Shown here: positions 16,716 through 25,899 of the stretch, piece by piece
Position numbering within the stretch: position 1 is the first letter of the stretch
How the letters are laid out: every line of letters begins with the position of its first letter
Source of the DNA: Flavivirga aquimarina
GTDB taxonomy: Bacteria > Bacteroidota > Bacteroidia > Flavobacteriales > Flavobacteriaceae
Length of the DNA: 64,000 bases
Reading direction: 5' to 3'
Assembly (NCBI RefSeq): GCF_030540835.1
Contig: NZ_JAUOEK010000069.1
Location: forward strand, 81,132 to 145,131
The notes under the pieces: model-generated
What the model was told of the DNA's origin: nothing
The model's input: the letters and a program-made list of their open reading frames with translations, nothing else
Databases searched by the model: none
Position numbers and translations under genes: made by a program

Positions 16716-17585
16716 ATGAAAAAGAACAAATTTATAGTAGTTTCAGCTATAGTAACAATTACTTTAGGCTTTTTATCTTGTACCGAAGAAGCTTCGCAAA
16801 GTCTTAGTGCTGCAGAACAGGTTGCACTAGAAGCCTCTGTTGAAGAAGTAGAATCGGTAATAGATGCTTACAGTTTGTATGCAGTAAGTTCTCTGGAATT
16901 TGAATCTACAGGTAAAACAAGCTCAGGAAAAACGCAGTTGGGAAAAGGCTGTAAAGATAGATCTGGTTTTTTCCCAGACTGTACCGTATTTGAAGAAGTC
17001 ATTGAAGATGATGTAACAACAATTACCATATCTTTTCCAGACGATTGTGAAGATAGAAACGGAGACATTATATCTGGAACGATAACTATTGTAAAATCCT
17101 CTTTAGATACAGACAAAAGTCGTAGTATAACATTTGATGCTTTTACAGTTAACGGTTATGTTGTAAACGGAACAAAAACTCACGAGTATACCGCAGAAAA
17201 TGAAAATGGTAATCCACAAATAGAAGGGTCTGTTAATATAACAATAGAAACAGATGAAGGTACTATAACAAAAGTAGGAACTCGCTTGGTGGAAGTAACA
17301 GCAGGAGGAGATACAGATACCCATAAAGACGATGAAAAAACGATTACTGGATCATATTCATTTACAGATGTAGAAGACAATACAAAAAGCGTTGAAATAA
17401 CAACCGCTTTAGTTAAGCCAGCAGCATGTAAGTATATAGCTGAAGGTATTAAAGAATATACAGAAGCAGACGAAACGTCTATTTTAGATTATGGTGATGG
17501 TACTTGCGATAATGTAGCTACATTAACTGAAGCAGATGAAACAGTTACAGAAATTGAATTGAAGAGAAAAAGAAGACGTTTCTAA
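16716..17585 (+). CDS. Hypothetical lipoprotein in the ECF sigma locus
   Basis: The protein has 289 residues from the ATG at 16716, which is preferred over an upstream in-frame ATG at 16677 because it starts exactly at a lipoprotein signal peptide (KKNKFIVVSAIVTITLGFLSC). After a short Ala/Glu-rich segment the protein is beta-rich with many Thr, Glu and Asp residues (GTITIVKSSLDT, VNGTKTHEYTAEN, GSVNITIETDEGTI). There are Cys pairs near 75-85 and 105, and a basic tail (KRKRRRF). I do not recognise a domain. Its place after the sigma and anti-sigma genes suggests an envelope protein of the same operon. Confidence 0.8.
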   Translation: MKKNKFIVVSAIVTITLGFLSCTEEASQSLSAAEQVALEASVEEVESVIDAYSLYAVSSLEFESTGKTSSGKTQLGKGCKDRSGFFPDCTVFEEVIEDDVTTITISFPDDCEDRNGDIISGTITIVKSSLDTDKSRSITFDAFTVNGYVVNGTKTHEYTAENENGNPQIEGSVNITIETDEGTITKVGTRLVEVTAGGDTDTHKDDEKTITGSYSFTDVEDNTKSVEITTALVKPAACKYIAEGIKEYTEADETSILDYGDGTCDNVATLTEADETVTEIELKRKRRRF

Positions 17586-17620
17586 AACATTCTGTTTCCT
17601 TTGAAACAAAAATTAACGAC

Positions 17621-18076
17621 ATGAAATTTGTAAACAAAATTAAATTACTAATGCTTGGTATATTTATAAGTATTATGGGTTTAGGGGCTCAAGAAGATAT
17701 TCTCAAAGAGAGTTTAACAGTAGAGCAAACCAAACTCATGGAAGAACAACGTAATTTAATAAAAGCAAATAGAGAAGCTTTTAAAGCAAGCCTAACAAAC
17801 GAACAGTTAACAATTTTAGAAAATGCAACCCTTTCAAAACAAGAAAGGCGTGAAGCATTAATACTAACTTTTACAGAAGCTCAAAAAAATTTATTAGAAG
17901 AAAATAGAGTTAAAGTAAATAGGCTGAAAGAACAATTTAAAGCAACACTTACTACAGAACAACGGCAACGAATACGTACTAGAGCGAAAACCAGAAGTGG
18001 AGAAAATAGGAATAAATTGCGCGAATCTGTAAAAAGAGATAGAATAATAAAAAGGAAACAAAGAAATAATGGTTGA
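17621..18076 (+). CDS. Spy/CpxP-like LTxxQ periplasmic protein
   Basis: This 151-residue exported protein has a signal peptide (LLMLGIFISIMGLGAQ) and a long, charged, almost wholly helical mature part. Three LT-x-EQ motifs are visible (LTVEQTKLMEEQ, LTNEQLTILENA, LTTEQRQRIRTR), the signature of Spy/CpxP/LTxxQ proteins, which bind unfolded proteins or metals in the periplasm. The C-terminus is very basic. In other bacteria such proteins feed back on envelope-stress sensors; together with the ECF sigma factor upstream this suggests the same logic here, which is inference. Confidence 0.75.
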   Translation: MKFVNKIKLLMLGIFISIMGLGAQEDILKESLTVEQTKLMEEQRNLIKANREAFKASLTNEQLTILENATLSKQERREALILTFTEAQKNLLEENRVKVNRLKEQFKATLTTEQRQRIRTRAKTRSGENRNKLRESVKRDRIIKRKQRNNG

Positions 18077-18120
18077 TTGATAGCATTTTACATCTTGATA
18101 TATCTTTAGTTTCATAGGAT

Positions 18121-18151
18121 AAGTGGTTGAATAATGCATTCAACCACTTTT
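18121..18151 (+). terminator. Intrinsic terminator of the ECF sigma operon
   Basis: AAGTGGTTGAAT - AATGC - ATTCAACCACTT forms a perfect 12-base-pair stem with a 5-base loop, followed by TT-C-T. It ends the plus-strand operon beginning with the sigma gene at 15650. Confidence 0.8.
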
Positions 18152-18258
18152 CTGCGTTTATATATTTATTTAAAAAAATAACAATATAAACGCATCATAA
18201 GTACCATAAGCATGTTTACTATAAGTAATTAAATCTTACGATTAATAAATAATAATAA

Positions 18259-19131
18259 ATGAAAAAAGTCTTCATGACATTTTTAATATTATCGAGTGGT
18301 TTATTTACATATTCACAAGAAAAACCGAATTCTGAAAAGGAAAAAGAAGTTGATGAGATTATTGATAGTTTGTTGGAAGATGAGGATATTTTAGATGACT
18401 TGATCGATGCTAATTTTCAATTTTTATATGTATCTCTTGATTACAATAGCGATACTTATTTTTCCGGAAGAGATATTGGTATTGATCAATATAATATAAG
18501 GCCGCAAATTAGCTATATACATTCTAAAGGATTTATAGCTAGTATCTCTGGGGTATATTATAATGAATTTGTCCCAAAATGGGATTTTACAGCGCTAACA
18601 CTTGGGTATGGTAAAGATATAGGTAAAAAAAAATGGTTTAGATTGTATGCTTCTTATTCAAGGTATGTTTATTCAAATGGTGTAGATAACCCTTTTAAAA
18701 ATGCGCTAACTTTATCCTTTGGTGCTAAAAATAAACAACGTACTATAGGGACACAGCTTTCTGGCACTTATTTATTTGGAAGCGATGATTCGTTTCAAAT
18801 TTCATCTACAAGTTATGCGTCATTTAAATTATTTAAAGCAAAAAAGAGCAGCTTAAAATTAAAACCTGAGCTTAATATTGTTATTGGAAAACAAACCTTC
18901 GAATTAGCACAAACATATCTGCAAGATGGTGTTATATATACGGATTATTCAGAAAATGATGTTTTCGATTTAATTAATACTCAAATTAATATTCCTTTAG
19001 AGTTTAGCACGAATGCTTTTGATTTCGAGCTTGGGTATAATATAAATTTACCTTCGGCTATAGGTACTGAATCTAATTTAAATACTACCGGGTTTTTTAA
19101 TTTTTCTGTAGCATATATGTTTGATTTGTAA
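18259..19131 (+). CDS. Probable outer-membrane beta-barrel protein
   Basis: This 290-residue protein has a clear signal peptide (KKVFMTFLILSSGLFTYSQ). An acidic segment (residues about 25-50) precedes a mature region of alternating hydrophobic/polar strands: FLYVSLDYNSDTYFSGRD, WFRLYASYSRYVYS, TLSFGAKNKQRTIGTQLSG, FDFELGYNINLPS, and a last strand FFNFSVAYMFDL ending in an aromatic/Leu, as in outer-membrane barrels. No family was recognised. It follows the terminator of the ECF sigma operon, so it may be a separate unit, though functional linkage to envelope stress is possible. Confidence 0.75.
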   Translation: MKKVFMTFLILSSGLFTYSQEKPNSEKEKEVDEIIDSLLEDEDILDDLIDANFQFLYVSLDYNSDTYFSGRDIGIDQYNIRPQISYIHSKGFIASISGVYYNEFVPKWDFTALTLGYGKDIGKKKWFRLYASYSRYVYSNGVDNPFKNALTLSFGAKNKQRTIGTQLSGTYLFGSDDSFQISSTSYASFKLFKAKKSSLKLKPELNIVIGKQTFELAQTYLQDGVIYTDYSENDVFDLINTQINIPLEFSTNAFDFELGYNINLPSAIGTESNLNTTGFFNFSVAYMFDL

Positions 19132-19184
19132 CTTTAGATGTTTTCTTAATTTACTTATAAAGCTCCAAAAAAATATAAATGAAA

Positions 19185-19223
19185 AACGTGATGTACTTTA
19201 GTTTTTCTAAAGTGCATCACGTT
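19185..19223. terminator. Bidirectional terminator between convergent genes
   Basis: A 17-base stem, AACGTGATG-T-ACTTTAG against CTAAAGT-G-CATCACGTT, is closed by a short TTTTT loop with a single G-T pair. It lies between the plus-strand barrel gene and the minus-strand pyk gene and could end both transcripts. Confidence 0.75.
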
Positions 19224-19245
19224 ATATGTTTAAACCTTAAATTTC

Positions 19246-20688
19246 TTAAAGGTTACAAGTCTCTATTTCGGTAACACGCAGTGTGTTTACCATCCCTTTA
19301 TCTTTAATAGGCATTGCCGCTAAACTAATAAGCATGTCACCTACTTCTAAATACCCCATTTTGCAAGCAATAGAATTCACATCCTCAATAGTTTCGTCTG
19401 TACTTACAAATTTATCGTAATAAAACGCACGAACACCCCAAAGTAAACTAAGACGCGTTAATATACGTTTGTTGGAAGTAAAAACTAAAATATGACATGA
19501 TGGCCTCCATGCCGAAATTTGAAATGCCGTATATCCACTATTCGTTAATGTTGAAATAGCTTTCGCATTAATTTCGTTTGCCATATTAGCAGCATGATAA
19601 CAAATAGATTTTGTTATATAACGATTGGTACGAATATGTGGAGGTAATTGTGGTACTTGTATTAGGTTAGAATCCTCAACACTTTTAAGAATGTTGGACA
19701 TTTGTTTAATAACTTGTACAGGATAATTACCAACCGATGTTTCACCAGATAGCATAACAGCATCGGCACCATCCATAACAGAATTTGCAACATCGTTCAC
19801 CTCTGCTCTTGTAGGTGTTAAACTGGAAATCATAGTCTCCATCATTTGAGTTGCTATAATGACTGGAATTCTGGCTTTTTTAGCACGTAAAACTAATTGT
19901 TTTTGAATAAGAGGTACTTCTTCTGCAGGAACCTCAACACCTAAATCACCACGGGCTACCATAATACCATCGCAATGTGTTACGATTTTATCGATATTTT
20001 CTACAGCTTCTGGTTTTTCAATTTTAGCTATAATTGGTATTTTATATTCACTGTGCTTATTTATTAAATCGCGAAGTTGCATTAAATCTTCTGCATGACG
20101 AACAAACGATAAAGCAATCCAATCGACTCCTTGGCTAATAGCAAAAACAGCGTCTTCAATATCTTTTTCAGTTAAAGCCGGTTGCGAAATATTTGTATTA
20201 GGAAGGTTTACACCTTTTTTAGACTTCAGTGGGCCACCTTGAATAACACGAGCAACCACTTCGTCTTTTTTGTTTGTTGAAGCAACTTCAAAAATTAATT
20301 TCCCATCATCTAAGAGAATTCGTTCTCCTGGTTTTGCGTCTTGGGGAAACCTATCATAAGTCATGTAAACACGCTCTTTTGTTCCTTCAAAACGCTTACC
20401 GGTAGCAAAAATGATTTCATCGTCAGGGTGTACAACGACTTCTTCTTTCATAACACCTACACGAAGTTTAGGGCCCTGTAAATCTGCTAAAATAGCAGCA
20501 GTAAAACCAAATTCTTCATTTAATTCACGTATCATTTTAATGCGTTCGGTAACATCACTATAATCGGCATGAGAAAAGTTTATTCTAAATACATTAACGC
20601 CTTCTTCAAGCATCCCTTTTAAAACTTCTTTTTTACTTGTAGCCGGTCCTAATGTTGCTACTATTTTGGTTTTTTTTGTTATCGACAT
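19246..20688 (-). CDS. pyk: Pyruvate kinase
   Basis: This 480-residue pyruvate kinase converts phosphoenolpyruvate and ADP to pyruvate and ATP in the cytoplasm. Visible signatures are KIVATLGPAT at the N-terminus, FRINFSHAD, the inserted B domain (about 70-165), IIAKIEKPEAVENI with the active-site Lys, MVARGDLGVEVP, ATQMMETMI and GADAVMLSGETSVGNYP. The C-terminal domain contains the usual ISAWRPSC segment. Its start codon overlaps the stop codon of the IPExxxVDY gene by one base, so the two are translationally coupled. This gene order with rnc is typical of Flavobacteriia. Confidence 0.97.
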   Translation of the reverse strand: MSITKKTKIVATLGPATSKKEVLKGMLEEGVNVFRINFSHADYSDVTERIKMIRELNEEFGFTAAILADLQGPKLRVGVMKEEVVVHPDDEIIFATGKRFEGTKERVYMTYDRFPQDAKPGERILLDDGKLIFEVASTNKKDEVVARVIQGGPLKSKKGVNLPNTNISQPALTEKDIEDAVFAISQGVDWIALSFVRHAEDLMQLRDLINKHSEYKIPIIAKIEKPEAVENIDKIVTHCDGIMVARGDLGVEVPAEEVPLIQKQLVLRAKKARIPVIIATQMMETMISSLTPTRAEVNDVANSVMDGADAVMLSGETSVGNYPVQVIKQMSNILKSVEDSNLIQVPQLPPHIRTNRYITKSICYHAANMANEINAKAISTLTNSGYTAFQISAWRPSCHILVFTSNKRILTRLSLLWGVRAFYYDKFVSTDETIEDVNSIACKMGYLEVGDMLISLAAMPIKDKGMVNTLRVTEIETCNL

Positions 20689-21173
20689 TAGTTAAAAATT
20701 AGGTTATCCTTAGATTTTAATTGATTGACATCAATACTGTAAGCTGTGGCAATTTGAGGTACTTTTAATACATTATTCAGAATATATTTTTCTTTACTAA
20801 AATTAATTTCGGTATCTATTTTTAAAAAATAATTAACCGTTTTATATTCCGGTATTAAATACGCTGTTCTTGTGATTTTTTCTTCAGAATCAAATAATGA
20901 TTCGTTACTCTTTTGTCTAAATTCTTCTGTTTTACAAATATTAGAAACTAAACTCCAAATGGTTTGCTGTTTATTGTCTTCCCACTCAAAAATTGAGTAG
21001 ATTGATTTCCCATTTTGATAATCTAAGTCTTGTGATTTTCTAATAAGACTTATTCCTAAATATTTATTTAAAAGATATGCTAAACGATAATCTTCAAGTG
21101 CACAATGAATTGCTACTAAAGTATACAATTCTTCTTCAAAAACATTATCTAAAATGAGTTTGTGTACAGCCAT
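20688..21173 (-). CDS. IPExxxVDY family protein
   Basis: This 161-residue protein belongs to a small Bacteroidota family named for a motif near its C-terminus, seen here as IPEYKTVNYFLKI (about residues 115-127; the usual VDY is VNY). The N-terminal half has ALEDYRLAYLLNKYLGI and IYSIFEWED. Its function is unknown. It lies between rnc and pyk, its conserved position in the group, and overlaps pyk by one base. It is cytoplasmic by appearance, with no signal peptide or membrane segment. Confidence 0.88.
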   Translation of the reverse strand: MAVHKLILDNVFEEELYTLVAIHCALEDYRLAYLLNKYLGISLIRKSQDLDYQNGKSIYSIFEWEDNKQQTIWSLVSNICKTEEFRQKSNESLFDSEEKITRTAYLIPEYKTVNYFLKIDTEINFSKEKYILNNVLKVPQIATAYSIDVNQLKSKDNLIFN

Positions 21174-21293
21174 AACTTTGTATTAGTCGCGGTAAATATA
21201 GTATTTATAAAATTCAATTGGAATACGTTTACTTATATCTTAATAATAAATTAAACGAAAACGTTATAGTTAAATTCTTTTATCTATGATAGG

Positions 21294-22034
21294 TTAAAGC
21301 ATCTTAGACATCTTGCTTTGGAATGCAAAAAAAGCGCGTTTCGAAGCTTTTTCTTCGGCCTTTTTCTTTGATGTTGCACGTGCTTTTGCAACTATTTTTT
21401 CATTTATAGATAGTTTTACCGAAAAATGCCGAATCTCATCATTACCCGTATCTTCATATACATTATATTTAAATGTTTTCTTTTCTTTTTGGCACCATTC
21501 AATAAGTAAGCTTTTGTAGCTAATAACTTTACCTTCTAGGGTTTCAATATCTACATATGGAGTTATAACGCGTTTATATATAAACTTTTCGCAGAACTTA
21601 TAGCCTTTATCAAGAAAGATAGCACCTATTAAAGCTTCAAAAATATTGCCATGGATATTGTCTCCAAACTGTCCTGGAGGAATTTTACTTTCTACTAGAT
21701 CTATTAAATTTAGGTCTTTCCCTAGTTCGTTTAAATGTTCTCTACTTACAATTTTAGAGCGCATTTTAGTTAAATAACCCTCATCGCCACTTGGTACTTC
21801 TAAATATAAATGTGATGCAATTACGGCACTTAATGTAGCATCTCCTAAAAACTCTAACCGTTCATAATTGATAGCATTTCCTTTACTATCTTTAATATTC
21901 ATTGATCGGTGTGTGAATGCCGTTTTGTAGAATTTAATGTTTTTAGGTTTGAATTCGAGAATTTTAGTTAATTGTATAAAAAAATTCCCGTTGCGTTTAA
22001 AACGGGAATTTAATATGTTACGAATTTTTTTCAT
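21294..22034 (-). CDS. rnc: Ribonuclease III
   Basis: This 246-residue RNase III cleaves double-stranded RNA in rRNA and mRNA processing. The catalytic domain has the signature YERLEFLGDATLSAVIASHLY (residues about 55-75), with metal-binding Glu and Asp, and the second acidic site in NIFEALIGAIFLDKGY (about 125-140). A double-stranded RNA-binding domain fills the C-terminus (YKSLLIEWCQKEKK, AKARATSKKKAEEKASKRAF). The protein has the usual length. It is the first gene of rnc, IPExxxVDY, pyk and lies downstream of fabF with about 100 bases between. Confidence 0.96.
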   Translation of the reverse strand: MKKIRNILNSRFKRNGNFFIQLTKILEFKPKNIKFYKTAFTHRSMNIKDSKGNAINYERLEFLGDATLSAVIASHLYLEVPSGDEGYLTKMRSKIVSREHLNELGKDLNLIDLVESKIPPGQFGDNIHGNIFEALIGAIFLDKGYKFCEKFIYKRVITPYVDIETLEGKVISYKSLLIEWCQKEKKTFKYNVYEDTGNDEIRHFSVKLSINEKIVAKARATSKKKAEEKASKRAFFAFQSKMSKML

Positions 22035-22135
22035 CTGATAATTAATACGTTATTTTAATGTCAGATGTATAATAAACCATATTTCATTATACTGTAAAAT
22101 TTAATATATCGTTATGGTTTAACTTCATTCGAAAA

Positions 22136-23386
22136 TTAACTTGTTTTCTTAAATACAACACACGCGTTGTGTCCACCAAATCCAAATGTATTACTCATCG
22201 CTACTTTAACATCCCGCTTTTGAGCCTTATTTAAGGTTAAATTTAATTCAGGATCAATGTTTTCATCTATTGTAGTATGATTAATTGTTGGAGGTACAAC
22301 ACCGTGTTCCATTGCTAATATAACCGAAATGGCTTCAATAGCTCCGGCAGCACCTAATAAATGCCCGGTCATTGATTTTGTCGAATTGATATTTATATTC
22401 TTAGCATGATTTCCAAAAACTTTAGATATGGCTTTAAGTTCTGCCACATCTCCTAAAGGAGTAGAGGTTCCATGAGTATTTATATGGTCTATATCCTCCG
22501 GTTTAAGTCCGGCATTTTCTAAGCAATTTTTCATAACCTCAACAACACCAATGCCTTCAGGGTGTGGAGCCGTCATATGGTGCGCATCAGAAGATAACCC
22601 GCCTCCTGCAACTTCAGCATATATTTTTGCCCCTCTTGCTTTTGCGTGTTCGTATTCTTCTAAAATTAAAGCACCTGCTCCTTCCCCTAAAACAAATCCG
22701 TCTCTGGTTCCGTCAAACGGTCTTGAAGCCGTTTCTGGGCTTTCATTTCTGGTAGATAATGCATGCATGGCATTAAAACCACCCATTCCAGCAATAGCAA
22801 CTGCTGCTTCACTTCCTCCGGTAACAACAACATCACAATACCCTAAACGTATTGAGTTTAGAGCATCAAACATAGCATTAGCAGAAGATGCACAAGCAGA
22901 AACTGTTGTGTAATTTGGGCCCATAAATCCATGTTTTATGGAAATATTGGCTGGTGCAATATCCGCAATCATTTTTGGAATAAAGAATGGATTAAACCTT
23001 GGAGTTCCATCACCTTCGGCAAAGTTTAAAACTTCTTGCTGAAAGGTTTCCAAACCTCCAATCCCTGTTCCCCATATAACACCTACTCGCAATTTATTTA
23101 CCTCGTCTAGGTTTAATTTAGCATCTAGTATAGCTTCATCTGAAGCCACCATAGCATACTGTGCAAACTTATCCATTTTACGAGCCTCTTTTCTATCAAG
23201 AAAATCAGTTGCGTTAAAACCTTTTAATTCGCAAGCGAATTTTGTTTTAAACTTTTCGGTATCATAATATGTTATAGGCGCAGCACCACTTTTACCACTA
23301 ATAAGTCCTTCCCAAAATTCATCTTTGGTATTACCTATAGGTGTTAAAGCCCCTAATCCTGTGACTACAACTCGCTTTAGTTCCAT
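22136..23386 (-). CDS. fabF: 3-oxoacyl-[acyl-carrier-protein] synthase II
   Basis: This 416-residue condensing enzyme extends acyl chains in type II fatty-acid synthesis, using malonyl-ACP. Visible features are VVVTGLGALTPIG at the start, the nucleophile Cys in VSACASSANAMFDA (about 163), the His of NTHGTSTPLGD (about 303), the conserved Lys of STKSMTGHLLGAAGA with the second His (about 340), and NTFGFGGHNACVVF at the end. It is 18 bases downstream of acpP, the carrier protein it acts on, forming the common acpP-fabF operon. Confidence 0.97.
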   Translation of the reverse strand: MELKRVVVTGLGALTPIGNTKDEFWEGLISGKSGAAPITYYDTEKFKTKFACELKGFNATDFLDRKEARKMDKFAQYAMVASDEAILDAKLNLDEVNKLRVGVIWGTGIGGLETFQQEVLNFAEGDGTPRFNPFFIPKMIADIAPANISIKHGFMGPNYTTVSACASSANAMFDALNSIRLGYCDVVVTGGSEAAVAIAGMGGFNAMHALSTRNESPETASRPFDGTRDGFVLGEGAGALILEEYEHAKARGAKIYAEVAGGGLSSDAHHMTAPHPEGIGVVEVMKNCLENAGLKPEDIDHINTHGTSTPLGDVAELKAISKVFGNHAKNININSTKSMTGHLLGAAGAIEAISVILAMEHGVVPPTINHTTIDENIDPELNLTLNKAQKRDVKVAMSNTFGFGGHNACVVFKKTS

Positions 23387-23404
23387 AATAGTTAAATAAT
23401 GTGC

Positions 23405-23638
23405 TTATTTAGCTTCTTCTATGTAAGAAATAGCTTGACCAACTGTAGCAATATTCTCAGCTTGATCGTCTGGTATTTGGATATCGAATTCTTTTTCGAA
23501 CTCCATTATTAATTCAACAGTGTCTAATGAGTCCGCTCCTAAATCGTTTGTGAAGCTTGCTTCTGTTACAACTTCGTTCTCATCAACTCCCAATTTGTCT
23601 ACGATAATCGCTTTTACTCTTGATGCAATGTCTGACAT
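23405..23638 (-). CDS. acpP: Acyl carrier protein
   Basis: This 77-residue acidic protein carries the phosphopantetheine attachment site Ser in [10 protein letters not shown] (about residue 37). It carries growing acyl chains for fatty-acid and lipid synthesis. Four helices of standard ACP spacing are visible, and the length is the usual one. It is followed by fabF. On the minus strand, TATTTTTG (23676-23669) 31 bases upstream fits the Bacteroidetes -7 promoter box. Confidence 0.97.
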   Translation of the reverse strand: MSDIASRVKAIIVDKLGVDENEVVTEASFTNDLGADSLDTVELIMEFEKEFDIQIPDDQAENIATVGQAISYIEEAK

Positions 23639-23822
23639 AATATTTAATTTTAAATTTTAATTAGTTGGCAAAAATAAAAAACTTTATTTTTAAAACATAT
23701 CTTTAAATATAAAAATGTGTTTGTAATTTACTAAAATACCACTAAGTATTTATATTTTAACTTCTAATTGTTAATAATTATTCTTTTTTTTGTTCGAGTA
23801 ATTTAACATTATAAATAGTAGA

Positions 23823-24389
23823 ATGAAACGTATTGTAATTTTTGCGTCCGGAAGTGGAAGTAATGCTGAAAATTTAATTAAGTTTTTTCACAACAGTGAT
23901 AATGCTTCTGTTATTCAAATCCTTACAAACAATTCTCATGCCAAAGTTTTAGATCGAGCTAAAAACCTAAAAGTTAGCGCGCTGTATTTCAATAGGGTAG
24001 CATTTACAAAAACAGATGATGTTTTAAATATATTGAAGGTGTCTCAACCAGATTTAATTGTTTTAGCAGGGTTTTTATGGAAATTTCCTGAATCTATTTT
24101 AAAAGCATTTCCTAATAAGGTTATAAATATTCACCCAGCATTATTGCCAAAGTATGGTGGCAAAGGCATGTATGGTATGAACGTGCATAAAGCTGTTGTT
24201 GCAAATAATGAAGTAGAAACAGGTATTACTATTCATTATGTGAATGAAAATTATGATGAAGGTGCTATCATTTTTCAAGCAAAATGTGATGTTAGCACTT
24301 CTGATACAGCTGAAGATGTTGCCGCAAAAATTCATGAATTAGAAATGGAACATTTCCCTAAAGTGGTAGAGAAGCTATTATCTGAATGA
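23823..24389 (+). CDS. purN: Phosphoribosylglycinamide formyltransferase
   Basis: This 188-residue PurN-type GAR transformylase uses 10-formyl-tetrahydrofolate in the third step of purine synthesis. It has the N-terminal FASGSGSNAENLI phosphate loop, VLAGFLWKFP, INIHPALLPKYGGKGMYG with the catalytic Asn and His, and the second conserved His plus Asp-like region in GITIHYVNENYDEGAIIFQA. It is divergent from acpP and separated by 184 AT-rich bases. The usual purine-cluster neighbours are absent, but an amidophosphoribosyltransferase lies 4 kb downstream. Confidence 0.95.
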   Translation: MKRIVIFASGSGSNAENLIKFFHNSDNASVIQILTNNSHAKVLDRAKNLKVSALYFNRVAFTKTDDVLNILKVSQPDLIVLAGFLWKFPESILKAFPNKVINIHPALLPKYGGKGMYGMNVHKAVVANNEVETGITIHYVNENYDEGAIIFQAKCDVSTSDTAEDVAAKIHELEMEHFPKVVEKLLSE

Positions 24390-24409
24390 AATTAAAATGT
24401 TATGCTGAG

Positions 24410-24502
24410 CGCAGTTGAAGTGTCTCAATTATAGATAGAAGTTAATTTAAAAGATTCCTGTTTTCACTTTGACTACACTTAGTGATTACACGTGAATGAC
24501 AA
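24410..24502. repeat. REP-like dispersed intergenic repeat
   Basis: CTGAGCGCAGTTGAAGTG (24411-24428) is nearly the reverse complement of CACTTTGACTACACTTAG (24465-24482). The central part holds GATTCCTGTTTTCAC, a decayed form of the GATTCCTGC/GCAGGAAT hairpin seen intact at 7940-7960. It fills most of the gap between purN and the RNase H gene and resembles the elements at 118-169 and 28519-28535. Confidence 0.6.
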
Positions 24503-24505
24503 AAA

Positions 24506-25147
24506 ATGTCGAAGAAAAAGAAGAAATATTACACCGTTTGGAAAGGACATCATACTGGTGTTTTTGAATCATGGAATGATTGTAAAGCACAGATAAAAGA
24601 TTATCAAGGTGCTCAATATAAATCGTTTTCAACATTTGAAGCTGCAAAAAAAGCTTTTAAAGGAAACTATAAAGATTATATTGGAAAATCTTCAAAATTT
24701 AAAAGTGAACTTTCTAAAGAACAATTAAAAAAAATAGGGCAACCTAATTACAATTCTATTTCGGTTGATGCCGCTTCGAGTGGAAATCCAGGGAAAATGG
24801 AATATCGAGGTGTAGATACTAAAACTAAAAAGCAACTTTTTATTCAAGGCCCTTTTGAAGAAGGTACAAATAATATAGGTGAATTTCTTGGTATTGTTCA
24901 TGGATTGGCATTGCTTAAAAAAAATAAGAGTGATCGCATTCTTTATACAGATTCTAGAACAGCCATAAGTTGGGTGAAAAAGAAACATTGCAATACTAAA
25001 TTAGAGCGAAATAAAAAAAACAAAGCTGTTTTTGAATTAATAGACAGAGCCGTTGATTGGCTAAAAAACAATACTTACAAAACGGTTATTGTAAAATGGG
25101 AAACGAAAGCTTGGGGGGAAATTCCGGCCGATTTTGGGAGGAAGTAG
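24506..25147 (+). CDS. rnhA: Ribonuclease H with N-terminal viroplasmin (caulimovirus VI) domain
   Basis: This 213-residue, two-domain RNase H has, at residues 1-55, the small RNA/DNA-hybrid-binding domain seen in eukaryotic RNase H1 and caulimovirus protein VI (YYTVWKGHHTGVF, W/F-rich, KSFSTFEAAKKAF). The rest is an RNase HI fold. Its acidic residues are in SVDAASSGNPG (Asp), GEFLGIVHGL (Glu), LYTDSRTAISWV (Asp) and PADFGRK (Asp). It degrades the RNA strand of RNA/DNA hybrids, as in R-loops and primers. Similar proteins of this length are standard in Flavobacteriia. It is convergent with the LytTR gene with two bases between. Confidence 0.93.
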   Translation: MSKKKKKYYTVWKGHHTGVFESWNDCKAQIKDYQGAQYKSFSTFEAAKKAFKGNYKDYIGKSSKFKSELSKEQLKKIGQPNYNSISVDAASSGNPGKMEYRGVDTKTKKQLFIQGPFEEGTNNIGEFLGIVHGLALLKKNKSDRILYTDSRTAISWVKKKHCNTKLERNKKNKAVFELIDRAVDWLKNNTYKTVIVKWETKAWGEIPADFGRK

Positions 25148-25149
25148 TG

Positions 25150-25899
25150 TTATACTCCACCATTAATCCATTTCTTAAAATCTTTTACACGCTCTCTACT
25201 TACAATAATCTCGCTTTCATTATAAGAGTTTAAAACTAGCCTTAATCTACTATTAGAATATGAAATAATGTTTTTAATAGCATGCATGTTAACAATAAAT
25301 TTTCTGCTGATTTGAAAAAAAACAGCAGGGTTTAATTCATTTTCAAGATCTATTAATGCTGAATTTAGAATGTAATTAAAATCGTTTGAACGTAAATATG
25401 TGATATTATTTGAGCTAAAAAAGCATTCAATATTGTCTGTGCTAATTAGTTTTATTTTTTTTCCCAGTTTAACTACAAATTTATTTTTAAATACAGGAAT
25501 ATTATATTCTTGAACGGCTTCTTTTAAGGCTAATAGCTCGTTTTCATTTTTATTAAAAACAGTTGCCTTTTTTATAGCTTTTTTTAGGCTCTCTTTATTA
25601 ATTGGCTTGAGTAAGTAAGATACACTATTATAATCAAATGCTTTAATACTGTATTGGCTAAAAGCGGTAGTAAAAACTATTACACTTTTGATTTCAATGT
25701 GTTTAAAAATTTCAAAACACAAGCCATCTGAAAGCTGAATATCTAGGAATAAAATATCTGGGTGCTTATGCTCCTTAAACCATTTAATTGAAGATTTTAC
25801 AGAAACCAAACTTGCTAAAATTTCATAATTATAATCAGATAACATTCGTTCTAACCTTCTACTTGATAATAACTCGTCTTCAATAATTACTACTTTCAT
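25150..25899 (-). CDS. LytTR-family response regulator
   Basis: This 249-residue regulator has a receiver domain (residues 1-120) with the acidic pocket IIEDE, phospho-acceptor Asp in ILFLDIQLSDG (about 54), Thr in FTTAFSQYS and Lys in YLLKPI. The C-terminal LytTR DNA-binding domain (about 145-245) includes FVVKLGKKIKLIS, ITYLRSN, FFQISRKFIVNMHAIKNI and LRLVLNSY. It is encoded one base overlapping and downstream of its LytS-like kinase, so the pair should act together. The target is unknown; such pairs in Bacteroidota often control surface or cell-density-related genes. Confidence 0.93.
   Translation of the reverse strand: MKVVIIEDELLSSRRLERMLSDYNYEILASLVSVKSSIKWFKEHKHPDILFLDIQLSDGLCFEIFKHIEIKSVIVFTTAFSQYSIKAFDYNSVSYLLKPINKESLKKAIKKATVFNKNENELLALKEAVQEYNIPVFKNKFVVKLGKKIKLISTDNIECFFSSNNITYLRSNDFNYILNSALIDLENELNPAVFFQISRKFIVNMHAIKNIISYSNSRLRLVLNSYNESEIIVSRERVKDFKKWINGGV

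Noticed and set aside
22551..22913. Plus-strand open frame inside fabF
   Set aside because: It is antisense to a well-conserved enzyme coding region and has no protein features of its own.
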